Source of the DNA: Bidens hawaiensis
Lineage: Eukaryota > Streptophyta > Magnoliopsida > Asterales > Asteraceae
Direction: 5' to 3'
Length of the DNA stretch: 64,000 nt
Assembly: GCA_021521415.1 (NCBI GenBank)
Contig: JAIQDT010001110.1
Location: 434,001-498,000, forward strand
The notes under the pieces were generated by a model. The model saw only the letters and a program-made list of their open reading frames with translations. It was not told the DNA's origin and searched no databases. This document shows positions 14,018 to 26,800 of this stretch, piece by piece. A program made the translations under genes and the position numbers. Within the stretch, counting starts at the first letter, position 1; every line of letters starts with the position of its first letter.

Positions 14018-14139
14018 TCTAAGACTACTATTCAACAAATCAAACTATTTTTATTAGTAAAAATAATATTTCTTTTAATATTCTTTATATAATACCAAAT
14101 GTCTTGTAAGATTTTTTGAACTATAATATTTATAAACAA

Positions 14140-14167
14140 CCCCCCCCCCCCCCAACACACACACACA
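14140..14167. repeat. Poly-C run plus CA microsatellite
   Basis: A run of 14 C (14140-14153) is followed directly by a short (CA)n tract. Simple sequence; its length may be unreliable in an assembly. Confidence 0.9.
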
Positions 14168-14259
14168 AAAGCAAGTGCCAAACATCCTAAAGAGAGTGAA
14201 AGAGGCTAAACACATCAAAAACTACATCAAATTAAAAAAAAAATCGTTCTAAATTTCGA

Positions 14260-14640
14260 CCTATACTTTAACTAAAGGAATCCTCACGATATTATTTATC
14301 CAATAATGTCTTCAATCTTGATATCTTTACCGCGAAATCTCTTCTCATTCTTAACTTTTCAAGTACTCCAGCAGGGTAGAACCACGATCCCTTGGAAAGC
14401 CTCTTTTTCGACTTTCCCCAAACCCACTTGATCATGAAGCATAAGTAAACCTCTAATAGCCGCAATCATGCACACCTTACACCAGTTGCTAACCCACTTT
14501 CAAACCGCCGAAGCCACCGAGCAATCTAAACAAATAGGGCCCACCGATTCAGACGCCGAGCCACAAAACCTACACCTACTCAGCTGAACTTAAACAATTC
14601 TCCTAATTAACGCATTTTAAGTTGGTATTTTATTCCATTC
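14260..14640 (-). mobile_element. L1-type LINE fragment (reverse-transcriptase zinc-finger end)
   Basis: Read on the minus strand, broken frames give CRFCGSASESVG, then KWVSNWCKV and finally FRGKDIKIEDIIG. These are the pattern of the zf-RVT C-terminal region of plant L1-like LINEs. The same ending (VKVEDIIGDIKVLGF) is seen in the LINE at 51441-51888. Stops and frameshifts show it is a dead fragment. It lies upstream of the AP3 promoter. Confidence 0.65.
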
Positions 14641-14911
14641 AGCATCCACACGTTGTAACACTTAAATGGAACCCATTTATACCATTTTTTTAACAAAAAG
14701 ATTTGCTCGCGTCTTGTAAGTTTCATGAATAAACAGTTTGTTGGGATTCGTATTTTATCTTTTCTAATATAATCTAACATAATAAATTGAAAGTAAAATA
14801 ATTAATTCAAAGTAAAAATTGAATCACAATATTATCCAAACCAAAGCAAAAACCGAAACAACTGTTGACAATCACCCTCTCTTACTCCTTTCACATTTCA
14901 AGTAACACTTC

Positions 14912-14921
14912 CCTTTTATGG
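14912..14921. promoter_or_regulatory. CArG box upstream of AP3
   Basis: CCTTTTATGG is a perfect CC(A/T)6GG site 150 bp upstream of the AP3 start codon. MADS-domain dimers bind this motif, and AP3/DEF promoters are known to be autoregulated through CArG boxes close to the gene. The match and position are seen; function is inferred. Pyrimidine-rich CTCTCT tracts follow it. Confidence 0.6.
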
Positions 14922-15070
14922 CAACTCTCTCTCTTCACTTTCTGCCTGTTTCCTTTCCTTAATCTCTATCTTACTCTCTCTCACACACACACTTAACCAT
15001 CGTCTTCTACATCTCTCCTACATATATATCCACAATAACCAAAAACATCCATTGTAAATTAATAACTCCA

Positions 15071-18000
15071 ATGGCTAGAGGAAAGATTCAGATCAGGAAG
15101 ATTGAGAACTCAACCAACAGGCAAGTAACGTATTCCAAGAGGAGAAATGGGTTGTTCAAGAAGGCGAGTGAACTGACGGTGTTGTGTGATGCTAAAGTCT
15201 CCATTATCATGGTCTCTTGCACTGATAAGCTTCATGAATATATAAGCCCTTCTGTTACGTATGTTTTATATGTATAATTAATAATTCTCTCACTCTCTCT
15301 AGCTAGAAACCCTAGGTTAAGTTATTGAGTTTGTTTTGTTGGCTGGCAGGACGAAGCAATTCTTTGATCATTATCAGAAGGCATCTGGAATTGATATTTG
15401 GAACTCACATTATGAGGTTCTTAATTTCTTGTTATAGCAATTTTACTTCTTTGTACATACATAATTACTATAAAATTTACTAATCGGATCGGCTCGTTTG
15501 AAGTTGAGAGGGCTCAAGCTCAAGCTTGATTAGTTTAGAGTTTTATTTCTAAACCTGAAGCTCGACTCTTGTTTTTCAAAGCTCGAGCTTGGTTCATTAT
15601 GAATAAAAGCTTGTTCAGGCTTGTGAGTGGGCTCGATCTTGATATATATGTAAAGCTCTGGCTTAAGAACGTTTATTAAATGAGATTTATAAAAGCTCGG
15701 GTTTGGATTCAAGCTTGACTCAGTTTGAGTAACTGTTTGAATAATTTTTTTGAGACTAATAAAATATCATAGCCTCGCAATGAAATCATAGGATAATGAT
15801 TGATTTATTTAAGAGGGTTTTTAAACGAATTTTTTTTCAAAATAGTGTGTATTTACAAAAAAAAAAGGAAAACGGGCAAAGTCAAAAAAAAGAAGGTAAA
15901 CGGTGTATCCTTTCCTGCCACAAGAGGATTAGGAACAATGCGGATTAGGATCCTCCATTGGCAGGCGAGGTTCAATAATTGGGACTTATTCCTTCCACGC
16001 CAATGGAGGATTAGAAACAACACTTTAAAACCCTGTTTTTAATCCTTTTTTTTGTAAATAAACACCATTAAGTTATCAAATTAAGGGTCTGTAATCTGTA
16101 TATTGTTTAGGGTGGCAGATGTGACCCATTGGGTTGAATAAGTTGTATTAAAATGTATAAAATGGGTCCAATAGGTCAAACTAAAAAAGGAATTTGATTG
16201 AAACGGGTCAAAACGGATTGACATTTTTGAAAGTTTTTTTTTATTATTATGGAACGAGAAAATAGAAGAAACTTTTTAATACTTTTACTTTTTTAATTTT
16301 TGATTTATATTTCGAGTTATGATTTTTTAATTATTATTATTTTTTATTTTTTAATCAGTGGTTTTTGAAATGGGTCAAAATGGGTTGAGATTTCAAAAAA
16401 CCCTCATTAAAAAATTCAAAAAAAAAAAAATTAAAATGTTCTAACTTGAAATATAAATCAAAAACTTAAAAAGTAAAAATACTAAAAAGTTTTCTCCGTT
16501 TTGCTCTTTGCATAAAAAAAACTCAAGAAATGTCAACCCGTTTTGATCTGTTTCAATCATTTTCTTTTTTTAGTTTGACCCATTATATACATTTTAATAC
16601 AACCCACGGGTCATATTTGCCACCCCTAATATTGTTTATTGACTCTAAAACGAATGCCAAATTGGGGTCGGCTAAGTTTAAAGATAACGAAATAAAAACG
16701 GGGTTTTAAACTGTTGTTCCTAATCCTCCATTGGCATGGAAGGAATAGGTCCCAATGATTGAACCTCGCCTGCCAATGGAGGATCCTAATCCGCATTGTT
16801 CCTAATCCTCTGGTGGCAAGAAAGGATACAACGTTTACCTTTTTTTTTTACTTTCTCCGTTTTCCTTTTTTTTCTGTAAATACACTCCATTTTGAAAAAA
16901 ATTTCGTTTTAAACTAAACTAGCTTTGAAACGTTAACAGCAAATGAAAATTACTAGAGTAAGATTATTATGGTGGTGGGTTGCTCCTTTCAATTTTTCAA
17001 AGTACCTTGAGACCCGATCAATCTTACACTGTCACCTAAGTTTTATTCTGAATATCCTAGACTATCTTAAGTGATGGCGTCACTTCTTTCATTCTTTTAA
17101 TACCCTAAAGAATTTTAAGGGGTGTTTGTGATTCCTTATTTTGCCTCCTTATAAATTTTCATTAAGTTAATAAGTTTCAAAAGTGTAACTTATGGAACTT
17201 TTTATCTCCCAATATAAACAAACTCATACACCTTATTACTTTTCAAAAAGTTTATAAGTTATAAGTTGATGAAAATAAGCAATCCCAAACACCACCTAAA
17301 TGTCTAAAGGTGAAAAAAAATTTGCTGCATTCTCTCACTCTCTCTTGGGTAGTTGTACCTCAATTCATCACCCCCAAAAGAAAATGGGAGGGGTGGCGGC
17401 GGCTTACCGACGTACCCAGGATACCTGAGGGCACTAGCCCACCCTCACCACCCTTAATTAGTTACCCTTAAATCAAATTAATAATTATTACCATAGTGAG
17501 AAGCAATCAATTACAATTTCTTTAATTAATTAATGAAAACCGAGCACATTTTCTTCTCTTGTGGTTAATTCATGTTGAATTCACATTTTAAATCGGTCCA
17601 AAGGATGCCACCAATGAGGGTAGACACAATTGATTTGTAGTAAACCGAGTGTAGCAACATGTTATAAATCATTTTTTTTTTCAAAAAACATGATTATATT
17701 AGGAGGTATGTATATTGATGCAGAAAATGCAAGAAGAACTGAGGCAGCTGAAAGAAGTGAACAAAAACCTTACAAGGCAAATTCGGTAATATATATTATA
17801 GTTTATCTTCTCCTTTTTTTTACAATTTTTCAAACTTTTGTTTTTTTTATATTTAATTTCTTGAGTAAAGGCAAAGGTTGGGTGATTGCTTGGAAAATCT
17901 GGGTTTCGAAGAACTGCTTGATCTTGAGAAGGAGTCACAGGAGGCTGTAGTTATCGTTCGTGAACGCAAGGTCAAATTCTTTTTCAAGTTTTTTTTCTTC

Positions 18001-18949
18001 ATTTAATTAAGTTTAATACTAGTTTTTATTAGAAGAATTCTTCATTTAATTCTACTTTTTTACACTTATACCTTTTAAAAGTTTTAGTTTAAGTTTCATC
18101 TAAATCTTTAGTTGATCTGTTGATGTAACAAATGTCAGTTTAACAACAAAACTGATAAACAAAGTTAAGTTTCACCGAAAGTAGGGGCTGGATCTAGTAG
18201 TTTGTTTACTTGTGTCAATTTTTTGAAAATGTTCGATAAATGTGTTAATTATTCGTGGATACATGTATAATAACACATATTAAAACCGAGTATCGTATAA
18301 TATATACAGTGTAACAAATAATATATCGTAAGCTTAGTTTTAAGTTGAATGCAAAAGTTATAAGCTCTAATGATGTGCTTTTAAGAATGGATTACAAATA
18401 ATTGAAACTAACATATATCAGTTTTTTTGGGAACACTATTTGCAGCTCAAAGTGATCGGTAATAAGGTGGAGACTTTGAAGAAGAAGGTAATTAAATTAG
18501 TACACAATAACAACAATATTTGAAGATATATATAACTTTACTTAAAAATCATTTCCAAATCATATATATCTTTTCAGGTGAGGAGTGCTCAAGACGTATA
18601 CAAAAAGCTTATGCATGAATTTGTAAGCCCTCGTAACTTCCAAATTGTCGCTAAGTAATTTTGTTCGTAACTAAAACCGTTAAAAATGTGTGTTATTTGT
18701 TTCTAATGACGTTATTTACATATTGGAATCATGATTACTATTTAACGATTATTCATTGTTACCTGTTAGGATATTCGAGGAGATGATCCGCAATATGGGA
18801 TGATAGATGACGCGGGAGAGTATGAAACCATGTATGGGTACCCGCCACATATGGCAGTTGAGCCACCGCACATTCTCACCTTACGGCTGCAGCCCGATAA
18901 TCTTCATGCTGTTTCGTCAGACCTCACCACCTATGCCTTGCTTGGCTAG
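15071..18949 (+). CDS. AP3: APETALA3/DEFICIENS B-class floral MADS-box protein
   Basis: MIKC-type transcription factor that pairs with a PISTILLATA/GLOBOSA partner to specify petals and stamens. Seven exons are 15071-15258, 15350-15416, 17724-17785, 17871-17970, 18446-18487, 18578-18622 and 18770-18949. Their lengths (188, 67, 62, 100, 42, 45 and 180) follow the conserved AP3 gene structure, and all phases join to 227 aa. The MADS domain is residues 1-60 ([20 protein letters not shown]...). The K domain starts around [16 protein letters not shown]. The C terminus has the PI-derived motif ([12 protein letters not shown]) and a euAP3 motif ([10 protein letters not shown]). The euAP3 ending separates it from the TM6/paleoAP3 clade (YGxHDLRLA). 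The 2.3-kb intron 2 contains a dispersed repeat, a 1.1-kb foldback and a small TIR element. No coding lesions were found. Confidence 0.96.
15480..15730. repeat. GCTCGAGCTTG dispersed repeat in AP3 intron 2
   Basis: Repeated motifs such as GGCTCAAGCTCAAGCTTGAT, AAGCTCGAGCTTGGTTCA and GGGCTCGATCTTGA. The same family occurs in COPA intron 1 and VHA-c intron 2. Non-coding. Confidence 0.65.
15816..16912. mobile_element. 1.1-kb foldback element in AP3 intron 2
   Basis: The two halves are inverted copies of each other. Left-arm landmarks TTTTTAAACGAA, GTGTATTTACA, ATGCGGATTAGGATCC and CCATTGGCAGGCGAGGTTCA have right-arm complements at about 16900, 16875, 16785 and 16760. The inner pair ACCCATTGGGTT / AACCCACGGGT (~16123 / ~16602) extends the pairing to near the centre (~16365). 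One stretch (~16046-16110 against 16646-16705) is poorly paired. No transposase frame is present. A transcript of the intron could fold into a hairpin of about 500 bp per arm. Confidence 0.85.
17121..17293. mobile_element. Small hAT-like MITE in AP3 intron 2
   Basis: Ends GGTGTTTGTGATTCCTTATT and AATAAGCAATCCCAAACACC are inverted repeats with a few mismatches; 173 bp, AT-rich interior, no coding. Superfamily is inferred from the GGTGTTTG terminus only. Confidence 0.65.
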
Positions 18950-20063
18950 TTCCATTGTACCAAACCCCTCTTTCTATAATTAAGCCCTTGGGAGACATTA
19001 ATTATAGTTAGTATTCAATTTCTGTAGTGTGACTGGTAATGTGTGAAGTAATACTTATTAACTGTTGTTTTTTTGTTTCAATACTCTTGTGACTTGTTTA
19101 TTTCCAGAGCATCCGCAACAAGCGTCCATAAACGTGCTCAGTCAACTATTGTATCAGAAAATTACAACATTAACTAATGTAAAGGATAAAAATGTCTCGA
19201 ACAATACAATGATACACATCACTAAAACCGACTTCATGTTCATGGGCGTAGGGCGCAGGGTCAACCGCTCTCGGAGTTTCTTTTATTTCGTATGTAACTT
19301 ATATTACAGGTTTTATTCGACCCACAATAATCTTAATTGCCAACCCTTTGGATTCTTTTTAACTTACATTTGAAAAACAAAGCATGAAAAGAAAAAAAAG
19401 AGTATCATATTCAATGAAGTTCTCAAGTTATTCTGGTTACATAATGACACATAACCTTTTTATGATGATAATTATCTCAACAACTCTTTTTATATTTTTT
19501 AGTTTTACCCGTTGCAAACTCGCAATACAAGATATCATTATTTTTGTGATGCCACTCAGATTTTTAAACATCGAATTAATTAGGAGATATCCGAGTATCC
19601 TAAAAAAAAACCGTGAACAAAATTCTGGATCTATTACTATTGTGCAAAAGTTTTATTGTATTGAAACCCATTCTGTTTTTCAGAAGGGGTTAAGCTTGAA
19701 GTTATGAAACTTTGATTAAAGCAAAAATTAGACAACATCGACCGTTAAATGAGCAATCTGATTTGATGAGGTTTCTTGCTCTGATTATCATATATTCATA
19801 TGTATTCTGTTCTGGTAAATATTTTCATGTATATATATATATTATAATAATAATCTCTAAAGTCTTAACAAAGTTCTCCGTTGACTTTATGCCAACCTGG
19901 TTGACTTCTACAATCAAGGCCCATCTTCCATTTATGTATAAGATGAAACTTTATTTATCAATCATACAACGATTTACATTCCTTTTCTTTCACATAAATA
20001 AGACGTATCCATTTTGAGCATAAAATATATATAAACGTGTAAATACATTATACTTCAATATTA
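18950..20063. other. Spacer between AP3 and the small secreted gene
   Basis: Contains the AP3 3' UTR, then AT-rich sequence. Several open frames of ~100 codons occur here but have biased low-complexity composition and no recognisable domain, so I do not call genes. Confidence 0.45.
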
Positions 20064-20429
20064 TCAACCTATAATATCAATATCATCATCTTCAACTTCA
20101 TCAACAACTTCATCATCAATTTCATCATCTATTTCCCCATGAGGTATTCGCCCGCTACCCGGTTTCCCCCCTGTGTACGGTGGCTGAAACCAATTGCCAT
20201 AATCCGGGTAGACCTCAAGTGGCTCAGATACTGGCTGGTCCACTGGAAACTCTGACTGCTTAAATGGCTCGACCTCTTGAAACTCTGGCTCAGGCATGGC
20301 CATTGGCCCGTGTTCAAGCCCACGGGCCATGGCTTTGAAGGAGGTAACCATGGTTAAGATGAGCAAAGTCATGCATAATGTGTGCATGAACAACTTTGCA
20401 GAGAAAACGGGGTTGTTGGAATATTTCAT
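20064..20429 (-). CDS. Small secreted acidic protein, function unknown
   Basis: Single-exon frame of 121 codons with a true ATG at 20427-20429. A TATA-like CCTTAAATAC (complement of about 20475-20485) lies roughly 50 bp upstream. Residues 1-34 form a signal peptide with a hydrophobic core (LCMTLLILTMV) and a likely cleavage after KAMA. The mature part is rich in Glu and Pro (MPEPEFQEVEPF), then has a Tyr/Gly/Pro segment, YPDYGNWFQPPYTGGKPGSG, and ends in a strongly acidic tail (EIDDEIDDEVVDEVEDDD). There is no cysteine in the mature part and no known domain that I recognise. The DYG motif preceded by acidic residues recalls sulfated plant peptide precursors, and the Gly/Pro stretch weakly recalls small putative cell-wall proteins. 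Neither is established. Confidence 0.65.
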   Translation of the reverse strand: MKYSNNPVFSAKLFMHTLCMTLLILTMVTSFKAMARGLEHGPMAMPEPEFQEVEPFKQSEFPVDQPVSEPLEVYPDYGNWFQPPYTGGKPGSGRIPHGEIDDEIDDEVVDEVEDDDIDIIG

Positions 20430-20502
20430 TTTGGTAGGAAGGCATATGAGTTCTCAAATGATGTAAATTGTGTAAGTATTTAAGGAGTGAATGAGTGATC
20501 AA

Positions 20503-21879
20503 ATGGTGGATAATGTGTTCATGCGTGTTGGGTTACATGTCCATAAATCCATGGTAATTCTTTGCCTTGACGTATTTTATAAGATTAAAAATGAAGATGG
20601 TTGGTGTGTTTTAGTCAAAATAGGTGGTCGGTACGTTTATATTGTTCTTAAATAAGAACAAAGTTAATTTTATGGAGCTTGTGGTCTATGATAGTTTCTT
20701 TAACCAAACTCTTTAAGCACGAAATCCTTCCATCTAACCATTAATAATGTTAATGTCCATTGATATACATTATGCTATCAAAGTCAACAATAATTTTAGA
20801 GAGTGAAACGTCATAATCGTGTTAATTCAGCTAAGATTACTTGGTTTTGGTTTAATAAACGATAGCAAAATTTTGCGATATAAAATAATATTAGGAGTAC
20901 TTTTAAAATAGTTATAATTAATTTTATTTTTCACCTGATTCAATCTCTATTAGAAAGATAATAAATAAGGGACATGTTTGAGTCGGATATTGTTAACCAC
21001 AACCACATCTCCTATTGTAGATTCATTTCACATACCCGACCCAATACTCGCTGTCTAGTCATGTCAGGTAAGTACTTGTCAATCATATTATTAGTTTGTT
21101 AAAAGTCACCGGTTTGGCAATTTGGTTTACTGGATACATTTCTTACTAACATACCCCCTTTGAAGCGTTTTTTGTTTGAGTTTTAAGCGGTTTCCAACCG
21201 CTTTAAAGAGCATCGCTTCTAATCAATTTTTTGTCATCTTTAAAGCGATTCTAAATTATTACATTTAATGAAAAGCGGTTTACCAACACTGTTTCCAACA
21301 ATACAAATAAAGGGCTATTTATTATAAATTAAAAGCTATCAAATTAATTATCAAAACCCACTATTTTATTATAATGACACAACGATACAATAACCTGCTA
21401 TATTAACTACCAAAATTTTCCAAAATTTCCAAATTCAACAATATAAAAATTATACAAATTATCCGCATTCAACAAAATCAAAATACATAAATCTAATTTA
21501 ACGTGGGCGTTATTCTCACAATCGTATCGTCGATCTCTGTGATCGTAGCAAATCCCGATTCTTGCTAAATCTAAATGACAAATAAATAAAGTTAGAATAA
21601 CCCGAACAAACCACAATCTTATATCTAAGAACCCGATAAACCTCAACAAAATAACCCAAACAAGCCAACAAGTAGAAAAACCCGTAAACAAACCCGGAAC
21701 AAAAACCCAAAACTTTATACTTTTCATTTTACCTCTAAAACCGAATCCGACCGAAACTAACAGAAGCCTGAATATGCAAAACTCTTATTGTGGTTTTGTC
21801 CAAACAAACTTAAATATTTACATGGGTAATGTAATTGAAAACTGAAAACTGATTGTTTTAGTTTATTGTGGTTTTGACC
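20503..21879. other. AT-rich intergenic spacer
   Basis: No gene recognised. There are repeated words such as AAGCGGTTT around 21170-21290 and short direct repeats (TTATTGTGGTTTTG at 21783 and 21863). Confidence 0.4.
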
Positions 21880-22252
21880 ATAGTTATCTAAATCGCTCAT
21901 CAAGCCACGATTTTCATATTGATACAATGAGTACGCTAGCATAACAATTTGTTAAAAGTCGCGATTTCAATCGCCTGGTACATTGCACCTGTACGAAGAC
22001 GAACCGAATTGAAATTCCGAACGTATCGATCGGTATCCGAATGACGATTCAATCGGAACTCGTACCGACCTCATTATGCAGTTTCTTATACTTAACCTAA
22101 AATGACCTATATACTTAAATTTTAAGTCCAAATAAACCCATAGTTTTATCTATGACAGTTAAGCGCCCTCCGTACCGAATATGTCCCCTCTAGCAAAATG
22201 CGTACCCGGTCCGTGTTCCCTAACCGGAGTGAACCTTGATTTAGGTAACTAT
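21880..22252. mobile_element. Candidate TIR element (~373 bp)
   Basis: Ends ATAGTTATCTAAATC and GATTTAGGTAACTAT are 15-bp inverted repeats with one mismatch. The flanks GTTTTGACC (21871-21879) and GATTTTGACC (22253-22262) look like a 9-10 bp duplicated target. The interior is non-coding. A flank of ~9 bp would suit a Mutator-type element, but this is tentative. Confidence 0.5.
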
Positions 22253-22262
22253 GATTTTGACC

Positions 22263-23874
22263 AAACAAACTTAGGTGTTATTTCAAACTTAAAGCAAAAC
22301 AGACAGTATTATAACTTTATGTTTTAGTGAAAAAGAACCATAAATTGTTAATATATTATGATGAAAAGAACAGCTTGCCTTAGTGATTTATGGTAGGCAA
22401 TGGGATCATCTCCAAGTTGTTTTATGGATTTTGCAACTGATTCAATGTATACAATAGAGATAGCTGCAGGAGCAAAATCTTGAACACTTAGGAGCACCAA
22501 CAAGAATAGATCTTGAAATTAAAATTCATATTTAGTTAATTAACTACCCCTTTTAAATTACCTAATGCCAATCTAGTATTACCTAATGCCAAACATGTAC
22601 CATACTGACGAAAACCTCTAAAACTAATCACATACCCAGTCCGAGTCCCAACCCCATACCCGAATATCGTCCCTTTACCCATCCCAAAATGTTCCGGCTT
22701 TTCTCGTCTGGTTAGGATTCGTTTGCATCGCTAATTCTGAAACCGGGTCACTCCAATCCATATTAACATTTGACCATAAGCTTAAGGGCTTAAAATGTAA
22801 TTTCTGATAAGCTCAAGGGCGATATGCAAATTAATATCAAACTTTTCATTTTTCAGTTAGGTTGTTAAAAATGGCGGTTTATTCTTAGAGGTCCATACAA
22901 GTCCATCACACACAAGAATGAATTAAATCTTCAGCAATTTCTCTCATCCTCATAATAATATTCTTTTCTCTCAATCAATGATCATGTCAATTGAGCTCAT
23001 TCCACTTGCATTTTGCAAATTCCGAACGCTTTGAGGATTGTTGCTTTCTCGTTGTTTTTCTGCGTTGAATCGATTAACAATGAGGTTATATATCTGATTA
23101 ATTTTAACTGCATTACAAGTTTTATCTGAATCATATGGTTTTTAGGTATTTAAATCGGTTTTTGTACAAATGCGGTGGTGAATATTAGGTTCTTTCAAAT
23201 CAAATTGGTGTTCTATTAAAAGGTTCATTGTTGTGTCCATTATTTTAGTTTTTGAATTTATTTATTCTGATGATCGGAGATTTCAATGTTTATGATATAG
23301 GTGATGATTTAGGGTTAGGTAAATTGCGGAAAATAATAACATAGAACTAACTTCCAATCATGTTGGTTTAGGGTTAGGAAAATGTCAGATTTCATGTAAC
23401 ATTTGTGTTGAAATATCACGTATCGGTTAATCTGAGAAACTTAAATTCAACTCTGTCGAGCTATATGCTTGATTGTTGATCACGAGCTTAATTATTAGGG
23501 GTCTTTTTGTACTTGAACAATGAGCTAATGCTTAATTAACTGATCTGCACAATCTTAAAACAGATATAGGTATGTCTTTGTGGGAAATATAATTTGAAGC
23601 TAAATAGAATCAAATTCATAAACATCAGCTACCAAGTTACGTGGCTTCATGTTGCTCATCGCTAGAGCTCTTAAAGGTAGAGAATATTGTTATTTGATAT
23701 TTATAGTTTGTAACAAATGTTATGCCAAAATTCACTATGAATGTTGATTCACTTTTTTGGTACTTTTGCAGATGTTGTGATAAAAGGGCTTTTGATATAT
23801 GATGCTATGAAGAGAAGTTGAATGGTTTGTGATATTATATCTGACATTTTAGCCTCTTAATCTTTTAAGAAGAT
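22263..23874. other. Spacer and 5' region of the kinesin gene
   Basis: From ~22900 the sequence looks like promoter and 5' leader, possibly with a leader intron ending in TTTTGCAG near 23771. I see no other gene. Confidence 0.4.
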
Positions 23875-26800
23875 ATGGAGTCAAACTCGGGAGACGAGTA
23901 TGAAATAAGTGATGAACAAGAGTCAACTGCACAAGATGAGAAGATTTTTGTTGCAGTGAGGGTTAGGCCTTTAAATAATAAAGAAATTGGAAAGGGTGAT
24001 GCATCTGATTGGGAATGCATTGACACCACCACCATTATATTCAAAAACAACCCTTCAGAACGATCGATGTACCCAAACGCCTATACATTCGGTAAGCTAT
24101 TGCACTTCTTATAACTTTTTACCAATAAACATGACATGTATATGATGTATTTTATGGAAATAGACCGAGTGTACGGGTGCGACAGTTCAACGAAACAAGT
24201 GTATGATGAGGGAGTAAAAGGAATTGCTCTTTCTGTTCTTAATGGCATTAACTGTAAGTAACTAACATTCTTATAATATCCAATTTTACATAGCTGTCAG
24301 TAATATGTTTTAACATTTAAGCCAATAACTGTTATCCCAGCAAGTATATTTGCCTATGGGCAGACAAGCAGTGGGAAGACATACACCATGTCTGGTATTA
24401 CAGAATTCGCAATAGAAGATATATATGACTACATAAGCATGGTACTTATGTAATTTTCTTGAACTAATTAAAAACACATTTTCTTAAAAGCTTTGTCTTA
24501 AGGGCACATATTGTTGTTTCAGAAAAACGATAGAGAATTTGCATTAAAGTTTTCCGCCATAGAAATATACAACGAATGTGTCAGAGATCTTTTAAGCCAA
24601 GATGGTGGTCAACTTAGACTCCTTGATGACCCGGAAGTAAGAGTCTTTTTTAATAATAATATTTTCAAAGATATAATTAAGATATCTTCAAATATACTTT
24701 CAGAAAGGGGTCGTTGTAGAAAAACTAACCGAAGCTAATCTGAAGGACTGCAACCATCTAAAGGAACTTATCTATGTGTGTGAAGGTAATATCATATACT
24801 TATTCATATTATCATCTATTTTTACATTTCTTTCATTATGTAAATTGATAATATAGTTGGCCTTATGTATTTGTAGCTGAGAGACAAACCGGAGAGACAT
24901 CATTGAATGAAATGAGTTCCAGATCTCATCAAATTCTTCGCCTGGTACCTATTTATAATCCAACTACTTGTAAACATAATGAAATTAATACACAATAATC
25001 ATCGAGTAGATATTAATAATTTCAGACGGTTGAAAGTTCTGCTCGAGCATATAAAGGATCTGACAGTGGAAGAACTCTTGCAGCTACTGTGGTACGAATG
25101 CTTCTTAAGTTCCTATCAGTAACCATTACCTAAAACTTTCACTTAATTATTAGTTGTTATAGATTCATGATATTGGCAACAAAATAAATAACAAAACTGG
25201 TTACAATGCAGAGTTTTGTTGATTTAGCAGGAAGTGAGCGCGCTTCTCAAACAAATGCAGCTGGTACACGTTTAAAAGAAGGCAGTCACATAAATCGCAG
25301 TTTGCTAACTCTAGGAACTGTTATTCGCAAACTGAGGTGCCCGTTTTCATCTTATTTTCTAATATTTTAATAATTTCTAATACTTATTTGTTTGGATGTA
25401 GTCAAGGTGGAAACAGTCATATTCCTTACAGAAACTCAAAGCTAACACGCATACTACAAAACTCACTTGGCAGCAATGCAAGAACTGCTATAATATGCAC
25501 TATTTCTCCTGCACATTGTCATGTTGAACAATCAAGAAACACACTTTTATTCGCTTCGTGTGCTAACGATGTTAGCACAAATGCACAAGTTAATGTAGTA
25601 ATGTCGGATAAAGCATTGGTAAAACAGTTGCAACAAGAGTTGGCTAGATTGGCAAACGAGCTTAAAACTCCTGGTTCAAGTGATGCTGCAACATTAATAA
25701 AAGAAATGGAGCTTCAAATAGAAAAGGTCATTATTCAGAAATTTTGTTACCTGAAATGGTTTTATAACGATAATTAATGTTCATTCTGATATCTATTTTT
25801 ATTAGATGGAGAAAGAGATAGAGGAGCTAACTCAGCAACGTGATCGTGCTGAATCTCGTCTTGATTATTTGATTCGAGTAACTGGAACAGATCCAAATTC
25901 TCTACCTTGGGTAGGGCTAACCAATGAATATCCTGCATCAGACACACATGATGGTGATTCATTGAAAAATAATGGTCTTGCTGACATGGCAAGTTCAAAA
26001 GTTGACTTGATTGAAGAAAACTCCCCTAGTCAACATTATGTGCCAGACCCATCTCAAGAAACCACAATTTATCCAGATGACATCTATAAAGGTCAAAGTA
26101 TAGAGAAAGCATCAAACATAGATAAAAATAATATTATAAAAATTTCAGAAGACAACATCATAGAAGAAGATCAAAAAATCAAGCAAATATCTGACATAGG
26201 ATATAACTCTACAAGAGATAGTGAAAAAAGCAGCAATGAAGATCAAAATATTGAGAAAAAGCCGTCTATAGACAATACTATTACTACTGAAGATACTCAA
26301 GACATTCAAACAACATTAGAAAAAAAATCTCCTTGTTCATCCGACTCAGAAATATCTGATTCAGAAGGCATCTGTTTAACACGAAGCAAAAGCTGTAACG
26401 AGTTAACTACAAATGTATCATCAGAAAAGGAAATTATAATAGAGACCACGAACGATAATATATCTGAAACTGGAAAACAATTACAAGACCAACTTATACA
26501 AATCTTACCAAGATCAAAGTCAGAAACAGATGTTAAAACGATAGATCCACAAGAGTCTGGAACTCCCGTCACGAATCTTGATGAAAAAGAAATAGAGCAG
26601 AAGATAATATCATCAGACGAAAAAGATGGTTCAAATGAAGTACTAGCCCATGAACCAGAATCTGTATCCAGTCATGAACCGGTTAAGAAGACGGAACCGA
26701 AAGCTAATGAGCCAATAGATCCTGAAAAAGACTGGTCTATAGTTTTTGAGAAGCAAAGAAGAGATATAATAAAACTATGGGATGAATGCAACACGCCTTT

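Noticed and set aside
19065..20017. Three consecutive ~100-codon plus-strand frames downstream of AP3
   Set aside because: AT-driven composition, no conserved motif and no plausible splice pattern. Treated as chance frames.
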